A DNA stretch of 8,185 nucleotides from CAWHOW01 sp050013795 (GCA_050013795.1 JBEKEO010000141.1:1-8185), one strand, 5' to 3'; positions 1 through 6,873 are shown, numbered from the stretch's first letter. Made by a program: numbers and translations. Notes: generated by a model from the sequence alone, not told the origin.

Positions 1-3000
1 AGAACGGTTTTGTCTTTTAGTTTACTCAGCATGAAACCGTTTTCCACTTCTTTAAAACTTTTAGCCGTAAGATAAAACTTGGGTTTATCCCTGTATGGCG
101 CTCCATTGGTGGGGCAGAAAGTAGTGCAGTTGCCGCATTCATTGCAGAAATCGGCTATGTTCAGTATCTGGTATTTCTGTGTGATGTTCTTTGTGCTCAC
201 CCTTTCAATGGAAACCTTGCCGCCTTTGATCATCGCTTTCGAAATATTTAAAGAAACAGCCTTGCTGAAATAGGTATAATTAGCCCGGTTAGGACAAACA
301 GTTACGCAAACGCTGCATACATCATCGCAAAACAGGCAGCGCGAAGCTTCCTTTACAGCCTGTTCTTTTGTAAGCGGTGACACAACAAGGTTGAAATTCT
401 TTCTTTCGGCCAATTCAGTTTCTTCAACATTTTCGCCTTTTACACGCTTCGATTTTTTAATGATATAATCTTTGTAAGCCAGGCCCCTGTTCTCTTTTTC
501 CGGTTCAAAGTTGAAATCAGTTCCAACCCTTGAAATGATCTGTGATGCCACTTTTCTTCCGTCGCCAACTGCTTTAATAATAGTTGCAGCGCCACGCATG
601 GCGTCGCCGCCTATGAATACATTTTTTATTTGTGTTTCGAATGAAACAGGATTTGCTTTCAGCAATACAGGTTTTATGAAATCAATTACTATATCTTGCC
701 CAAGAGCAGGGATAATAGTATCGACAGCAATTTCAAATTCCGAATTTGCAATCTTTACTGGCTTTGCACGCCCTGAAGCATCAGCCTCTCCAAGCTTCAT
801 CCTTGAACAAACCAGCTTACTTACTTTACCATTCTCCATGAGTATTTTTTCGGGAGCAGCTAATTCAATTATTTCAATTCCTTCTTCTATCAGCGCTTTT
901 ACTTCTTCAGCATCTGCGGGCATTTCGTGCTTTGTTCTTCTGTATAGTACAACAACTTTTCCGTTTGCAGGTGCTAAACGGTAAGCAGTGCGAGCCACGT
1001 CCATAGCGGTATTGCCGCCACCAACAATAATAATGTTTTTACCAAGTTCAACTTTCTCGCCTCTTTTAACTGATGAAAGAAATTCAAAGGCATCCATCAC
1101 CCCTTTGGCTTGTTCTCCTTCTATGCCAAGTGATTTGAACTTCTGCGCACCTGTGGCTAGAAAAACGAAATCGCTTTCTTTCCGGATCTTCTCAAATGAT
1201 GCTTTGTCAATTTTTACTCCGTATTGTATAGTTACACCGAGCTCTTTTATCCGTTCAATATCTTTCTGAATAGACTGGTTCTTCAGCCTGAATAAAGGAA
1301 TAGCATCGGCTACCATACCACCGGCAATGTTCTTTGTTTCGAAAACTTCAACTTTAAAACCTGCAAGCCTGAGGAAATAAGCACAGGCAAGCCCTGAAGG
1401 ACCAGCACCTATGATTGAAACTTTCTTGTTGTTCTCTTTAGCAGGTTTAAGGAAATTCTCTTTCATTCCATTTTCGGCAACAAACCTTTTAACCTCTCTT
1501 ATCAATATGTTATTATCATAATTGATGCGTGTGCATTTTGTCTGGCAAAGATGATCGCATACCATTCCAAGCACGGAAGGGAAAGGATTCTTTTTCATTA
1601 TCACCTCAAAAGCTTTTCCGAATTCTCCTTTTGATGCATGATACAAGTAATCCGGTATATCCTGGTTTGTTGGACAGGTATCTACGCAGGGCGCATGTAT
1701 GCAATCGAAATAACTCAGTTCCTTTGTTGTCTTGATGCTTGGAATATGAAAAGGATCTTGTTTATATGCTTTATCTGTAATGACTTTTTCGGCATAAGTA
1801 GCAAGGAATTCAGCCTGGTTAGAATCAGGTTTCCATCCTTTTAATTCATCCATATATTGCGAAAGACGAGCATAACCGCCGGGTTTAAGAATATCGGAAC
1901 AAACAGTAACGGGCTTTAATCCGCAATTAATAATGTCGGTAATGTTGAAACAATCAGCGCCGGCGCAGAAAGAAATATCAAGTTTGTTATTAAAGTCTTG
2001 TTGAAGTATTTTCGCAAGATTGATGCTGATAGGATGCAAAGCACGTCCGCTCATGTACATCATCTTTTCTTCAGGAGTGAAAATGGTTTTGTTGTTTACA
2101 CTCTCGAGGGTATTGGTGAGCTTAAGGTTGAATACAACGCCATTCTTATCTGCTGCCTGTTGCAGTGAATTGATAAGCTTTATAGCATCAGGATATTTCA
2201 GATCATGCTCAAATGCTATATCGGGAACCTCTGTTCTGAAATTAAGATTGCTCAAAATACTTCTCAGCTTTTCAGCGCCAATCAAAGTAGGGTTTAGCTT
2301 GATGGTGGTGTGAAGTTTCTTTTCATTGATCAGATACAACCCAATCTTCTCAATCTCTTCCGGTGGACAACCATGCATGGTTGACAGGGTGATGTTATCC
2401 GATATTTTATTTGGAATTTCTATTTTCAAAATATCAGGATAAAGCTGTTTCAGTTTTTCAATTGCTTCTGCTTTTTCTGTAATACAGTCGGCCATTTTAG
2501 TAAAGAAGAACTGAACATTATCCTTCAATATGCCTTCCATATTATAGCCAACACTCATGTTGAATATAGTGCCAAGCCCGTCGCTGCTGTCATAACCGAG
2601 TTTATGCTTCAGTATATGAATGATGATCCATGCTTTCAGGTATTCATCATAAGCTTCGTGTATCTTCAGTTCCTGCGACCATTCGCAATTATAGCCTTCG
2701 TCCTGTATGTCGATACAGGGTTTTGAAACATGTATTTCATCTAGGGTCTGTACAGTCTTTAATTCAATGTATCTTGCCCCGCATAACCATGCAGTAATGA
2801 TGTTTTGAGCCATTTGTGTATGAGGGCCTGCAGCAACACCTATTGGCGTTTCCAATATCTTGCCGTAACGTTCTATGCGAAATTTATCACCTTTTGAAGC
2901 TTTAAAAAACAGTTCTTCAGGTATGCCGAAGATTTCTTTCCTCTCGCTGTAACTCCTGTCAATCAATTGATACAACCTGTCAATTTCAATAATTGAAAAC

Positions 3001-3020
3001 TTATCCGTCATTTTTCCCAT
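1..3020 (-). CDS. ygfK: YgfK-type FAD/Fe-S oxidoreductase (putative selenate reductase subunit), 3' end cut by window edge
   Basis: An uninterrupted minus-strand frame gives 1006 residues and is still open at base 1. E. coli YgfK is about 1032 residues, so only a few tens of C-terminal residues should be missing. Residues 1-430 look like a dihydroorotate-dehydrogenase/PreA-like barrel (TPIGVAAGPHTQ at 58-69, IELKTVQ, and further on STMHGCPP). A GltD-like half follows: cysteines 440, 445, 449 and 488, 492, 496 for Fe-S clusters, FAD fold GAGPSG at 538-543, and second dinucleotide fold GGGNTAMD at 667-674. The C-terminus is ferredoxin-like, with C895/898/902/905/909 and C959/962/965/969. All of these match E. 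coli YgfK closely as I remember it. The family is linked to molybdenum hydroxylases and anaerobic purine/urate catabolism, probably moving electrons between NAD(P)H and a partner; selenate reduction itself is weakly supported. ATG at 3020 is used, with an in-frame ATG at 3011 as alternative. It is cytoplasmic, with no signal peptide or membrane segment. Confidence 0.93.
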   Translation of the reverse strand, partial: MGKMTDKFSIIEIDRLYQLIDRSYSERKEIFGIPEELFFKASKGDKFRIERYGKILETPIGVAAGPHTQMAQNIITAWLCGARYIELKTVQTLDEIHVSKPCIDIQDEGYNCEWSQELKIHEAYDEYLKAWIIIHILKHKLGYDSSDGLGTIFNMSVGYNMEGILKDNVQFFFTKMADCITEKAEAIEKLKQLYPDILKIEIPNKISDNITLSTMHGCPPEEIEKIGLYLINEKKLHTTIKLNPTLIGAEKLRSILSNLNFRTEVPDIAFEHDLKYPDAIKLINSLQQAADKNGVVFNLKLTNTLESVNNKTIFTPEEKMMYMSGRALHPISINLAKILQQDFNNKLDISFCAGADCFNITDIINCGLKPVTVCSDILKPGGYARLSQYMDELKGWKPDSNQAEFLATYAEKVITDKAYKQDPFHIPSIKTTKELSYFDCIHAPCVDTCPTNQDIPDYLYHASKGEFGKAFEVIMKKNPFPSVLGMVCDHLCQTKCTRINYDNNILIREVKRFVAENGMKENFLKPAKENNKKVSIIGAGPSGLACAYFLRLAGFKVEVFETKNIAGGMVADAIPLFRLKNQSIQKDIERIKELGVTIQYGVKIDKASFEKIRKESDFVFLATGAQKFKSLGIEGEQAKGVMDAFEFLSSVKRGEKVELGKNIIIVGGGNTAMDVARTAYRLAPANGKVVVLYRRTKHEMPADAEEVKALIEEGIEIIELAAPEKILMENGKVSKLVCSRMKLGEADASGRAKPVKIANSEFEIAVDTIIPALGQDIVIDFIKPVLLKANPVSFETQIKNVFIGGDAMRGAATIIKAVGDGRKVASQIISRVGTDFNFEPEKENRGLAYKDYIIKKSKRVKGENVEETELAERKNFNLVVSPLTKEQAVKEASRCLFCDDVCSVCVTVCPNRANYTYFSKAVSLNISKAMIKGGKVSIERVSTKNITQKYQILNIADFCNECGNCTTFCPTNGAPYRDKPKFYLTAKSFKEVENGFMLSKLKDKTV

Positions 3021-3028
3021 TTCGTTCT

Positions 3029-3058
3029 TTGTATATATCCACCTTAATTTTAACTTTG
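3029..3058 (+). promoter_or_regulatory. Bacteroidota-type promoter for the mocA-like gene
   Basis: TTTG ends at 3031 (TTG 3029-3031), then exactly 19 nt, then TAACTTTG at 3051-3058. This matches the Bacteroidota -33/-7 consensus TTG/N19/TAnnTTTG. The expected transcript start is about 6 nt downstream, leaving a leader of roughly 15-20 nt before the ATG at 3081. The site sits in the 60-bp divergent gap, only 8 bp from the ygfK start codon, so initiation here and ygfK transcription share the same DNA. I could not find an equally good promoter facing ygfK. Confidence 0.75.
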
Positions 3059-3080
3059 TAAAAATAACATAAAATCTGCA

Positions 3081-3695
3081 ATGAAGGAACATCAAAATAG
3101 TCCGGAACAATTACCTGTCATTATTCTGGCGGCAGGATTGTCAAGCAGGATGGGTGTTCCAAAGCCATTCCTTAAATGGGACAAACATATTACTTTCCTT
3201 GAAAAGATAGCAGCTACCTATTCCTCTTTTGAAGCCGGACAGATAAACATTGTTTTGAATTCGGAAGGGTATAAATATATTCGGAATAATATTCCCCAAA
3301 TTGCAGAATACTCGGAGATCATTATTAATAAACACCCTGAAAGAGGCAGGTTCTCTTCGCTAAAACTGGGATTGCAGAACATATACGCCAATACCGCTTG
3401 TTATATTCAGAATACTGATAATCCTTTTGTTACAGAGGAATTATTAGGTTTGATGGATAACTTAACTAAACCGGATACATATGTAGTGCCAGTTTATAAA
3501 GGCAAAGGAGGGCATCCCATTTTAGTAGGAGCTGAAATAATCAAGTCGCTTTTGTTGCTTGATAATACTGATTATGATCTGAGAGAACTACTGAATGCTT
3601 ATAAGAAGACAGAAACTGAAACAACAGATATGAATATACTAGTGAATATTAATTCGAAGGAAGATTACCATAACTATTTTAAACATATTATATGA
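3081..3695 (+). CDS. mocA: MobA/MocA-like nucleotidyltransferase (probable molybdenum cofactor cytidylyltransferase)
   Basis: The 204-residue protein is typical in length for MocA/YgfJ. The N-terminal nucleotide-binding signature LAAGLSSRMGVPK (about residues 17-29) is the LAAGxSxRMGxxK motif of MobA-like NTP transferases. Later family positions are GRFSSLKLGL, the metal/NTP-binding aspartate region NTDNPFV (usually GDxPFV), GGHPILV, and DLRELL near the C-terminus. MocA transfers CMP from CTP to molybdopterin-Mo, giving the cofactor of xanthine-dehydrogenase-type hydroxylases; MobA would use GTP instead. The divergent ygfK next door supports a role with a molybdenum hydroxylase, because E. 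coli ygfJ/mocA belongs to the same neighbourhood. The exact nucleotide and acceptor cannot be proved from sequence, and other NTP_transf_3 enzymes are possible. It is cytoplasmic. It is the first gene of a two-gene operon, its TGA overlapping the next ATG. Confidence 0.82.
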   Translation: MKEHQNSPEQLPVIILAAGLSSRMGVPKPFLKWDKHITFLEKIAATYSSFEAGQINIVLNSEGYKYIRNNIPQIAEYSEIIINKHPERGRFSSLKLGLQNIYANTACYIQNTDNPFVTEELLGLMDNLTKPDTYVVPVYKGKGGHPILVGAEIIKSLLLLDNTDYDLRELLNAYKKTETETTDMNILVNINSKEDYHNYFKHII

Positions 3696-4024
3696 ACATA
3701 GAAGAGTTGCGTGAATATTGCCTTTTGAAGAAAGGTGTTACTGAGAGTTTTCCATTTGATAATATAACGCTTGTATTTAAAGTGGTAGGGAAAATGTTCC
3801 TTCTTACAAATACAGAAGGAGAGTTTTCAATTAATGTAAAATGTGATCCTGAAAAGGCTATTTCCCTCAGAGAACATTATCCCTGCGTGCTTCCCGGCTA
3901 CCACATGGATAAGAGGCACTGGAATACAGTGCTCATAGATGGAACAATTACCGATACTTTGTTAAAAGAGTGGATAGATGATTCCTATAATCTTATAGTA
4001 AAGAAAAAGCTAAAAAGTAAATAA
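3692..4024 (+). CDS. MmcQ/YjbR family protein
   Basis: The 110-residue protein covers the whole YjbR/MmcQ family length. Recognisable family features in order are TESFPFDN near residues 17-24, FKVVGKMF (29-36), the polar KCDPEKA segment, LREHYPCVLPGYHMDKRHWNTV (split here as PGYHM and KRHWNTV, residues 69-80), and a C-terminal helix with the DDSYNLIVKKKL pattern. The fold resembles a CyaY-like/phosphoribosylglycinamide-type small alpha/beta domain and is often labelled DNA-binding protein, but no biochemical role is firmly established. The start ATG overlaps the stop of the upstream nucleotidyltransferase (ATGA at 3692-3695), which implies translational coupling and a shared transcript. It has no signal peptide or membrane segment. 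The link to cofactor metabolism is context only. Confidence 0.88.
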   Translation: MNIEELREYCLLKKGVTESFPFDNITLVFKVVGKMFLLTNTEGEFSINVKCDPEKAISLREHYPCVLPGYHMDKRHWNTVLIDGTITDTLLKEWIDDSYNLIVKKKLKSK

Positions 4025-4040
4025 ATTCGAAAGAATTTAT
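4021..4040. terminator. Hairpin between convergent mmcQ-like and osmC-like genes, probable terminator
   Basis: ATAAATTC (4021-4028), loop GAAA (4029-4032) and GAATTTAT (4033-4040) form a perfect 8-bp stem that includes the mmcQ-like stop codon. Read on the minus strand, the hairpin begins 10 nt after the osmC-like stop and is followed by the U-rich tract TTACTTTTTA, so it fits best as an osmC terminator. On the plus strand the nearest T-run is 12 nt away (4053-4057), a weaker arrangement. The stem is AT-rich and therefore of modest stability. Confidence 0.5.
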
Positions 4041-4049
4041 CCCTGATAA

Positions 4050-4448
4050 TTATTTTTCAACTGTTGTACAAACATTGAACTCAGGTGGATTCTTTATTTG
4101 TTTCTTCACTTTACATTTGCCAGCCACTTCAGCCAATGCATCCCTGTATTTTTCAGGAAAGCTTGCAGGAACTACTATTTCGAGATTTAGCTTTGAAACC
4201 AATTTGGTTTCGCTGTCGTATTCGGCATGCTGAAATATCTTAATGCCTTCGGTTGGCAGGTTCCTGTTATCGCAAAAAGATTTAACATATACTCCCGAAC
4301 AAGTGGCGATGGAGGCAAGGAATAAATCGAAGGGTGAAGGAGCAGTCCCGTTCCCACCTGAATCAATGGGCTGGTCAGTTTTTACTATAAAACCGCCTAC
4401 ATTAGCATTTACACCTTTTTTGCCTTCAAAAGAAATTGCTATTGTCAT
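4050..4448 (-). CDS. OsmC family peroxiredoxin-like protein
   Basis: The 132-residue length is normal for an OsmC/YhfA-type domain. The first catalytic region is PSPFDLFLASIATC with C50, on the central helix that also carries C59. The second conserved cysteine is C112 in GKCKVKKQIKNPPEF; a further C127 is near the C-terminus. In the family the equivalents of C50 and C112 reduce organic hydroperoxides through a disulfide, usually acting as a homodimer in the cytoplasm. The N-terminus lacks a signal peptide. The gene follows the tethered thioredoxin gene by 61 bp on the same strand, so one transcript is plausible, although that thioredoxin is predicted to lie outside the cytoplasm. The subgroup (OsmC, Ohr or YhfA) was not resolved; Ohr is less likely by motif. 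No clear promoter of its own was found in the 61-bp gap. Confidence 0.9.
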   Translation of the reverse strand: MTIAISFEGKKGVNANVGGFIVKTDQPIDSGGNGTAPSPFDLFLASIATCSGVYVKSFCDNRNLPTEGIKIFQHAEYDSETKLVSKLNLEIVVPASFPEKYRDALAEVAGKCKVKKQIKNPPEFNVCTTVEK

Positions 4449-4509
4449 GGTAAAAATTTTAAGTTTAAGATGTATTTAAAAACTGATCAGATGTATATTT
4501 GAACAGCTG

Positions 4510-5133
4510 TTATTTTAATTGATTCGTAAGAGCTCCGAGTATATCGTCCTTTGAAGTGAAGCCCGTAAATTGCTTAACTATCCTTCCGTCTTTGAAAATA
4601 ATAAGTGTTGGAATATATTGGATATTGAAATTGTTTGCAATATCCTTGTTCTGATCAATATCCATTTTGCAGACTTTTGCCCTGCCAGCCATTTCTGTGT
4701 TTATTTCTTCTACTATCGGTGCTTCCATTCTACAGGGTTTGCACCAAACAGCCCAGAAATCCACAAGTGTTACGCCTGATTTTATAGTTTCATTAAAAGT
4801 TTGTGAATTAAGTGCTGTTACAACAGCATGCACCTGTGTTGAAACCTGGCTTGGTTTTGATGGAGTCTGTTTATTAGGATTGGCGTTATTTGTGTTGCTC
4901 TGTTGTTTGTTTTTAGTTGTAATTAACTGTTTTTCTGCTACTGCTGTGTCACCTGCATTTTTGTTTTCAGTTTTAGCAATAGTGTCCTTGGCTGAAGACA
5001 TTGTATTAGCATTATTTGCTGTAGTATCGCCTGCTTGTTTTTCATTTTTATAGCCTCTTCCAGTACAGGAAATAAGTATTACTGAAATAAGAAGTAACAA
5101 AAAGTATGTGATGTTTTGCATTGTTGATCTCAT
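4510..5133 (-). CDS. Lipoprotein with C-terminal thioredoxin domain
   Basis: The 207-residue protein has three parts. Residues 1-23 form a lipoprotein signal: a short start with Arg2, a hydrophobic core (FLLLLISVILIS) and a LISC-type lipobox with C23 as the likely lipidated residue. Residues about 24-100 are a low-complexity tether rich in Asn, Lys, Thr, Gln, Ala and Ser, without a recognisable fold. Residues about 101-207 are a complete thioredoxin domain with active site WCKPC (C131, C134) and the cis-proline at 175 (YIPTL). WCKPC replaces the usual WCGPC. The domain should face the periplasm, where it would exchange disulfides with envelope proteins; the partner is unknown. ATG at 5133 is preferred over the in-frame ATG at 5121 because it keeps the only basic residue before the hydrophobic core. 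It has its own upstream promoter, and the osmC-like gene lies downstream. Confidence 0.9.
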   Translation of the reverse strand: MRSTMQNITYFLLLLISVILISCTGRGYKNEKQAGDTTANNANTMSSAKDTIAKTENKNAGDTAVAEKQLITTKNKQQSNTNNANPNKQTPSKPSQVSTQVHAVVTALNSQTFNETIKSGVTLVDFWAVWCKPCRMEAPIVEEINTEMAGRAKVCKMDIDQNKDIANNFNIQYIPTLIIFKDGRIVKQFTGFTSKDDILGALTNQLK

Positions 5134-5177
5134 TTTGTTTTGATTTTATAATGTTATTGATTTTATTAAATCTTATG

Positions 5178-5208
5178 CAAAGTTAAGTAAAAACAGGCAA
5201 GTGAGCAA
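5178..5208 (-). promoter_or_regulatory. Bacteroidota-type promoter for the thioredoxin lipoprotein gene
   Basis: On the minus strand CTTTG (TTG at 5208-5206) is followed by 20 nt and TAACTTTG at 5185-5178. The -7 box is a full match to TAnnTTTG, and the spacing is one base longer than the usual 19. A start a few bases downstream would leave a leader of about 40 nt that is A/T-rich and lacks a Shine-Dalgarno sequence. Confidence 0.68.
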
Positions 5209-5362
5209 AGTAAAGAAATGAAGTTATGTGAAATAGTTATTTTAATGTTAAATTTCTCAAAGTCCTATATTTATTTACAATGGTTTCAATGATAAAAATG
5301 TATCAGATATTATTTTAAACAGTAAATTAGAAACGAAAGCTTACTAAGGAAATATTAGCAAT

Positions 5363-5392
5363 TTGCATGAAATTAAATTTTATTTACATTTG
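5363..5392 (+). promoter_or_regulatory. Bacteroidota-type promoter for the first MFS transporter
   Basis: TTTG ending at 5365 (TTG 5363-5365), exactly 19 nt, then TACATTTG at 5385-5392. This is a full match to the -33/-7 consensus, 23 nt before the ATG at 5416. The leader between them is A-rich, as expected for Bacteroidota translation without a Shine-Dalgarno site. Confidence 0.75.
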
Positions 5393-5415
5393 CCGCATTA
5401 ACTAAAAATAAAACA

Positions 5416-6819
5416 ATGACTGAACAAATTCAACGCGTATTACGCGATTCAAAAGCTGCACGATGGACAGCAATAGCCATTATTTCTATAACCATGTTTG
5501 CGGGTTATTATTTAACTGATTGCCTGTCGCCCCTGCAACAAATGATTGAACGGCAGATTCACTGGAATAGCGAAGGCTACGGCTTTTACCAGGGAGGATA
5601 CAGTTTATTTAACGTGTTTTTGCTGTTCCTTATTTTCGGAGGCTTTATTCTTGATAAGATGGGTGTTCGTTTTACAGGAATAATGTCGGGGATTATTATG
5701 GTGCTGGGAGCAGGAATTAAATACTGGGCTGTAAGCACCCATTCGCTCGACGGGCAAACATGGACAATAATATGGACATTCCCTGCCCAGGTTTGGATGG
5801 CAACTATTGGTTTTGCCATTTTCGGCGTAGGCTGCGAAGTAGCCGGTATCACTACAACGAGGGTTATTGTAAAATGGTTTAAAGGGCACGAAATGGCTTT
5901 GGCTATGGGGCTTCAGCTTGCTGTTGCACGTCTGGGAACAGGATTGGCTTTGTTTGGCGCTGCAGGTATTGCTCACTTTGGCGGCCACGATAATGTTGCA
6001 ACACCTGTTTTGGTTGGATTCCTTTTGCTTGTTATAGGATTATTAACATATATAATTTATTGTTTTCAGGATAAAAGATTGGATAAATCGCTTGCCGCTG
6101 TCAATGCCAATGATGTGAATTTTGAAGAAGAAAAATTCCAGATAAAAGATATCGGATTGATTTTAAAGAACAAAGGCTGGTGGTATATTGCAATCCTTTG
6201 CGTTCTGTTCTATTCGGCTGTTTTCCCGTTTTTAAAATATGCCTGTAACCTGATGATAAACAAATTTGGAGTAAGTGAAGAATTTTCCGGTGTTATTCCT
6301 TCGCTTTTGCCTTTTGGAAACATATTACTTACCCCATTATTTGGCAGCATTTACGATAAAAAAGGAAAAGGTGCTACCATCATGATCATTGGTTCCATAC
6401 TGCTTATTTTTGTTCACTTGTTTTTTGCTATCCCTGTCTTTAACAGTTATTGGTTCGCTATATTTTTAATTATTGTGTTAGGCATCGGATTTTCATTGGT
6501 ACCATCTGCTATGTGGCCTTCTGTTCCAAAAATTATTCCTGAGAAACAATTAGGAACAGCTTACGCATTAATTTTTTGGGTTCAGAATATAGGGCTCTGG
6601 GGAGTACCTCTTCTTATTGGCTGGATATTGGATAAATATTGTATAATCACACAAGGGACGGGTGACATTCCAACTACATATAATTATACACTTCCCATGA
6701 TTGTTTTTATGGGTTTTGGAGTACTCGGTTTACTCTTTGCTTTCCTTTTAAAGCGTGAAGATAAGAAAAAAGGCTATGGACTTGAATTGCCAAATATTAA
6801 AAAAGAAGTTGCTGCTTAA
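5416..6819 (+). CDS. MFS transporter, MFSD1-like, first of a tandem pair
   Basis: The 467-residue integral inner-membrane protein has a hydrophobicity pattern that fits 12 transmembrane helices in two halves. They are split by a hydrophilic loop at about residues 218-250 (QDKRLDKSL through an acidic/basic stretch). The MFS loop 2-3 signature appears as GFILDKMGVR (76-85), and its second-half counterpart as GSIYDKKGKG (310-319). The segment with AMWPSV (365-370), LGTAY (379-383) and VQNIGL (389-394) resembles the same region of animal MFSD1, a lysosomal dipeptide uniporter, which suggests but does not prove that subfamily. Acidic and basic residues inside membrane segments (for example D35, E141 and R172) could serve in transport. 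The substrate is unknown. The C-terminus ends in a short charged cytoplasmic tail. It has its own promoter and a terminator just downstream, so it may be monocistronic. The next gene is a paralogue. Confidence 0.92.
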   Translation: MTEQIQRVLRDSKAARWTAIAIISITMFAGYYLTDCLSPLQQMIERQIHWNSEGYGFYQGGYSLFNVFLLFLIFGGFILDKMGVRFTGIMSGIIMVLGAGIKYWAVSTHSLDGQTWTIIWTFPAQVWMATIGFAIFGVGCEVAGITTTRVIVKWFKGHEMALAMGLQLAVARLGTGLALFGAAGIAHFGGHDNVATPVLVGFLLLVIGLLTYIIYCFQDKRLDKSLAAVNANDVNFEEEKFQIKDIGLILKNKGWWYIAILCVLFYSAVFPFLKYACNLMINKFGVSEEFSGVIPSLLPFGNILLTPLFGSIYDKKGKGATIMIIGSILLIFVHLFFAIPVFNSYWFAIFLIIVLGIGFSLVPSAMWPSVPKIIPEKQLGTAYALIFWVQNIGLWGVPLLIGWILDKYCIITQGTGDIPTTYNYTLPMIVFMGFGVLGLLFAFLLKREDKKKGYGLELPNIKKEVAA

Positions 6820-6837
6820 TAGCATAAAGCCAGTTTG

Positions 6838-6873
6838 AAAGAAGGCGTCTGTAATGGCGCCTTTTTTATTTTT
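6838..6873 (+). terminator. Intrinsic terminator after the first MFS gene
   Basis: AAGGCG (6842-6847) pairs with CGCCTT (6858-6863) around a 10-nt loop. The flanking A residues at 6838-6840 can extend the stem with the T-run. The hairpin runs straight into CTTTTTTATTTTTA. It lies 18 nt past the stop codon at 6819, a classic rho-independent arrangement that should separate the two MFS transcripts. Confidence 0.82.

Larger units (their letters stand above)
5134..5415. other. Divergent intergenic region between thioredoxin lipoprotein and first MFS gene
   Basis: This 282-bp, strongly AT-rich stretch holds one promoter facing each gene (5178-5208 minus and 5363-5392 plus). The middle 5209-5361 shows no convincing ORF, RNA gene, inverted repeat or riboswitch that I can recognise. 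Confidence 0.7.

Noticed and set aside
79..2313. Several plus-strand ORFs of 64-157 codons within the left 2.3 kb
   Set aside because: They lie antisense to the continuous ygfK frame, whose full set of conserved motifs explains the sequence; none resembles a known protein.
1..3020. Literal reading of the gene as a selenate reductase
   Set aside because: The family label comes from an early link to selenate reduction; no molybdenum catalytic subunit or selenate-specific feature is visible, and context points to molybdenum-hydroxylase metabolism.
4502..4511. Perfect palindrome AACAGCTGTT at the thioredoxin stop codon
   Set aside because: It is only 10 bp with no loop space or following U-run at the right distance, so it is not a convincing terminator, and one copy is not enough to call an operator.
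4570..5053. Plus-strand ORFs of 69 and 128 codons opposite the thioredoxin gene
   Set aside because: The thioredoxin lipoprotein on the minus strand is unmistakable; the plus-strand hydrophobic translation mirrors its polar tether.
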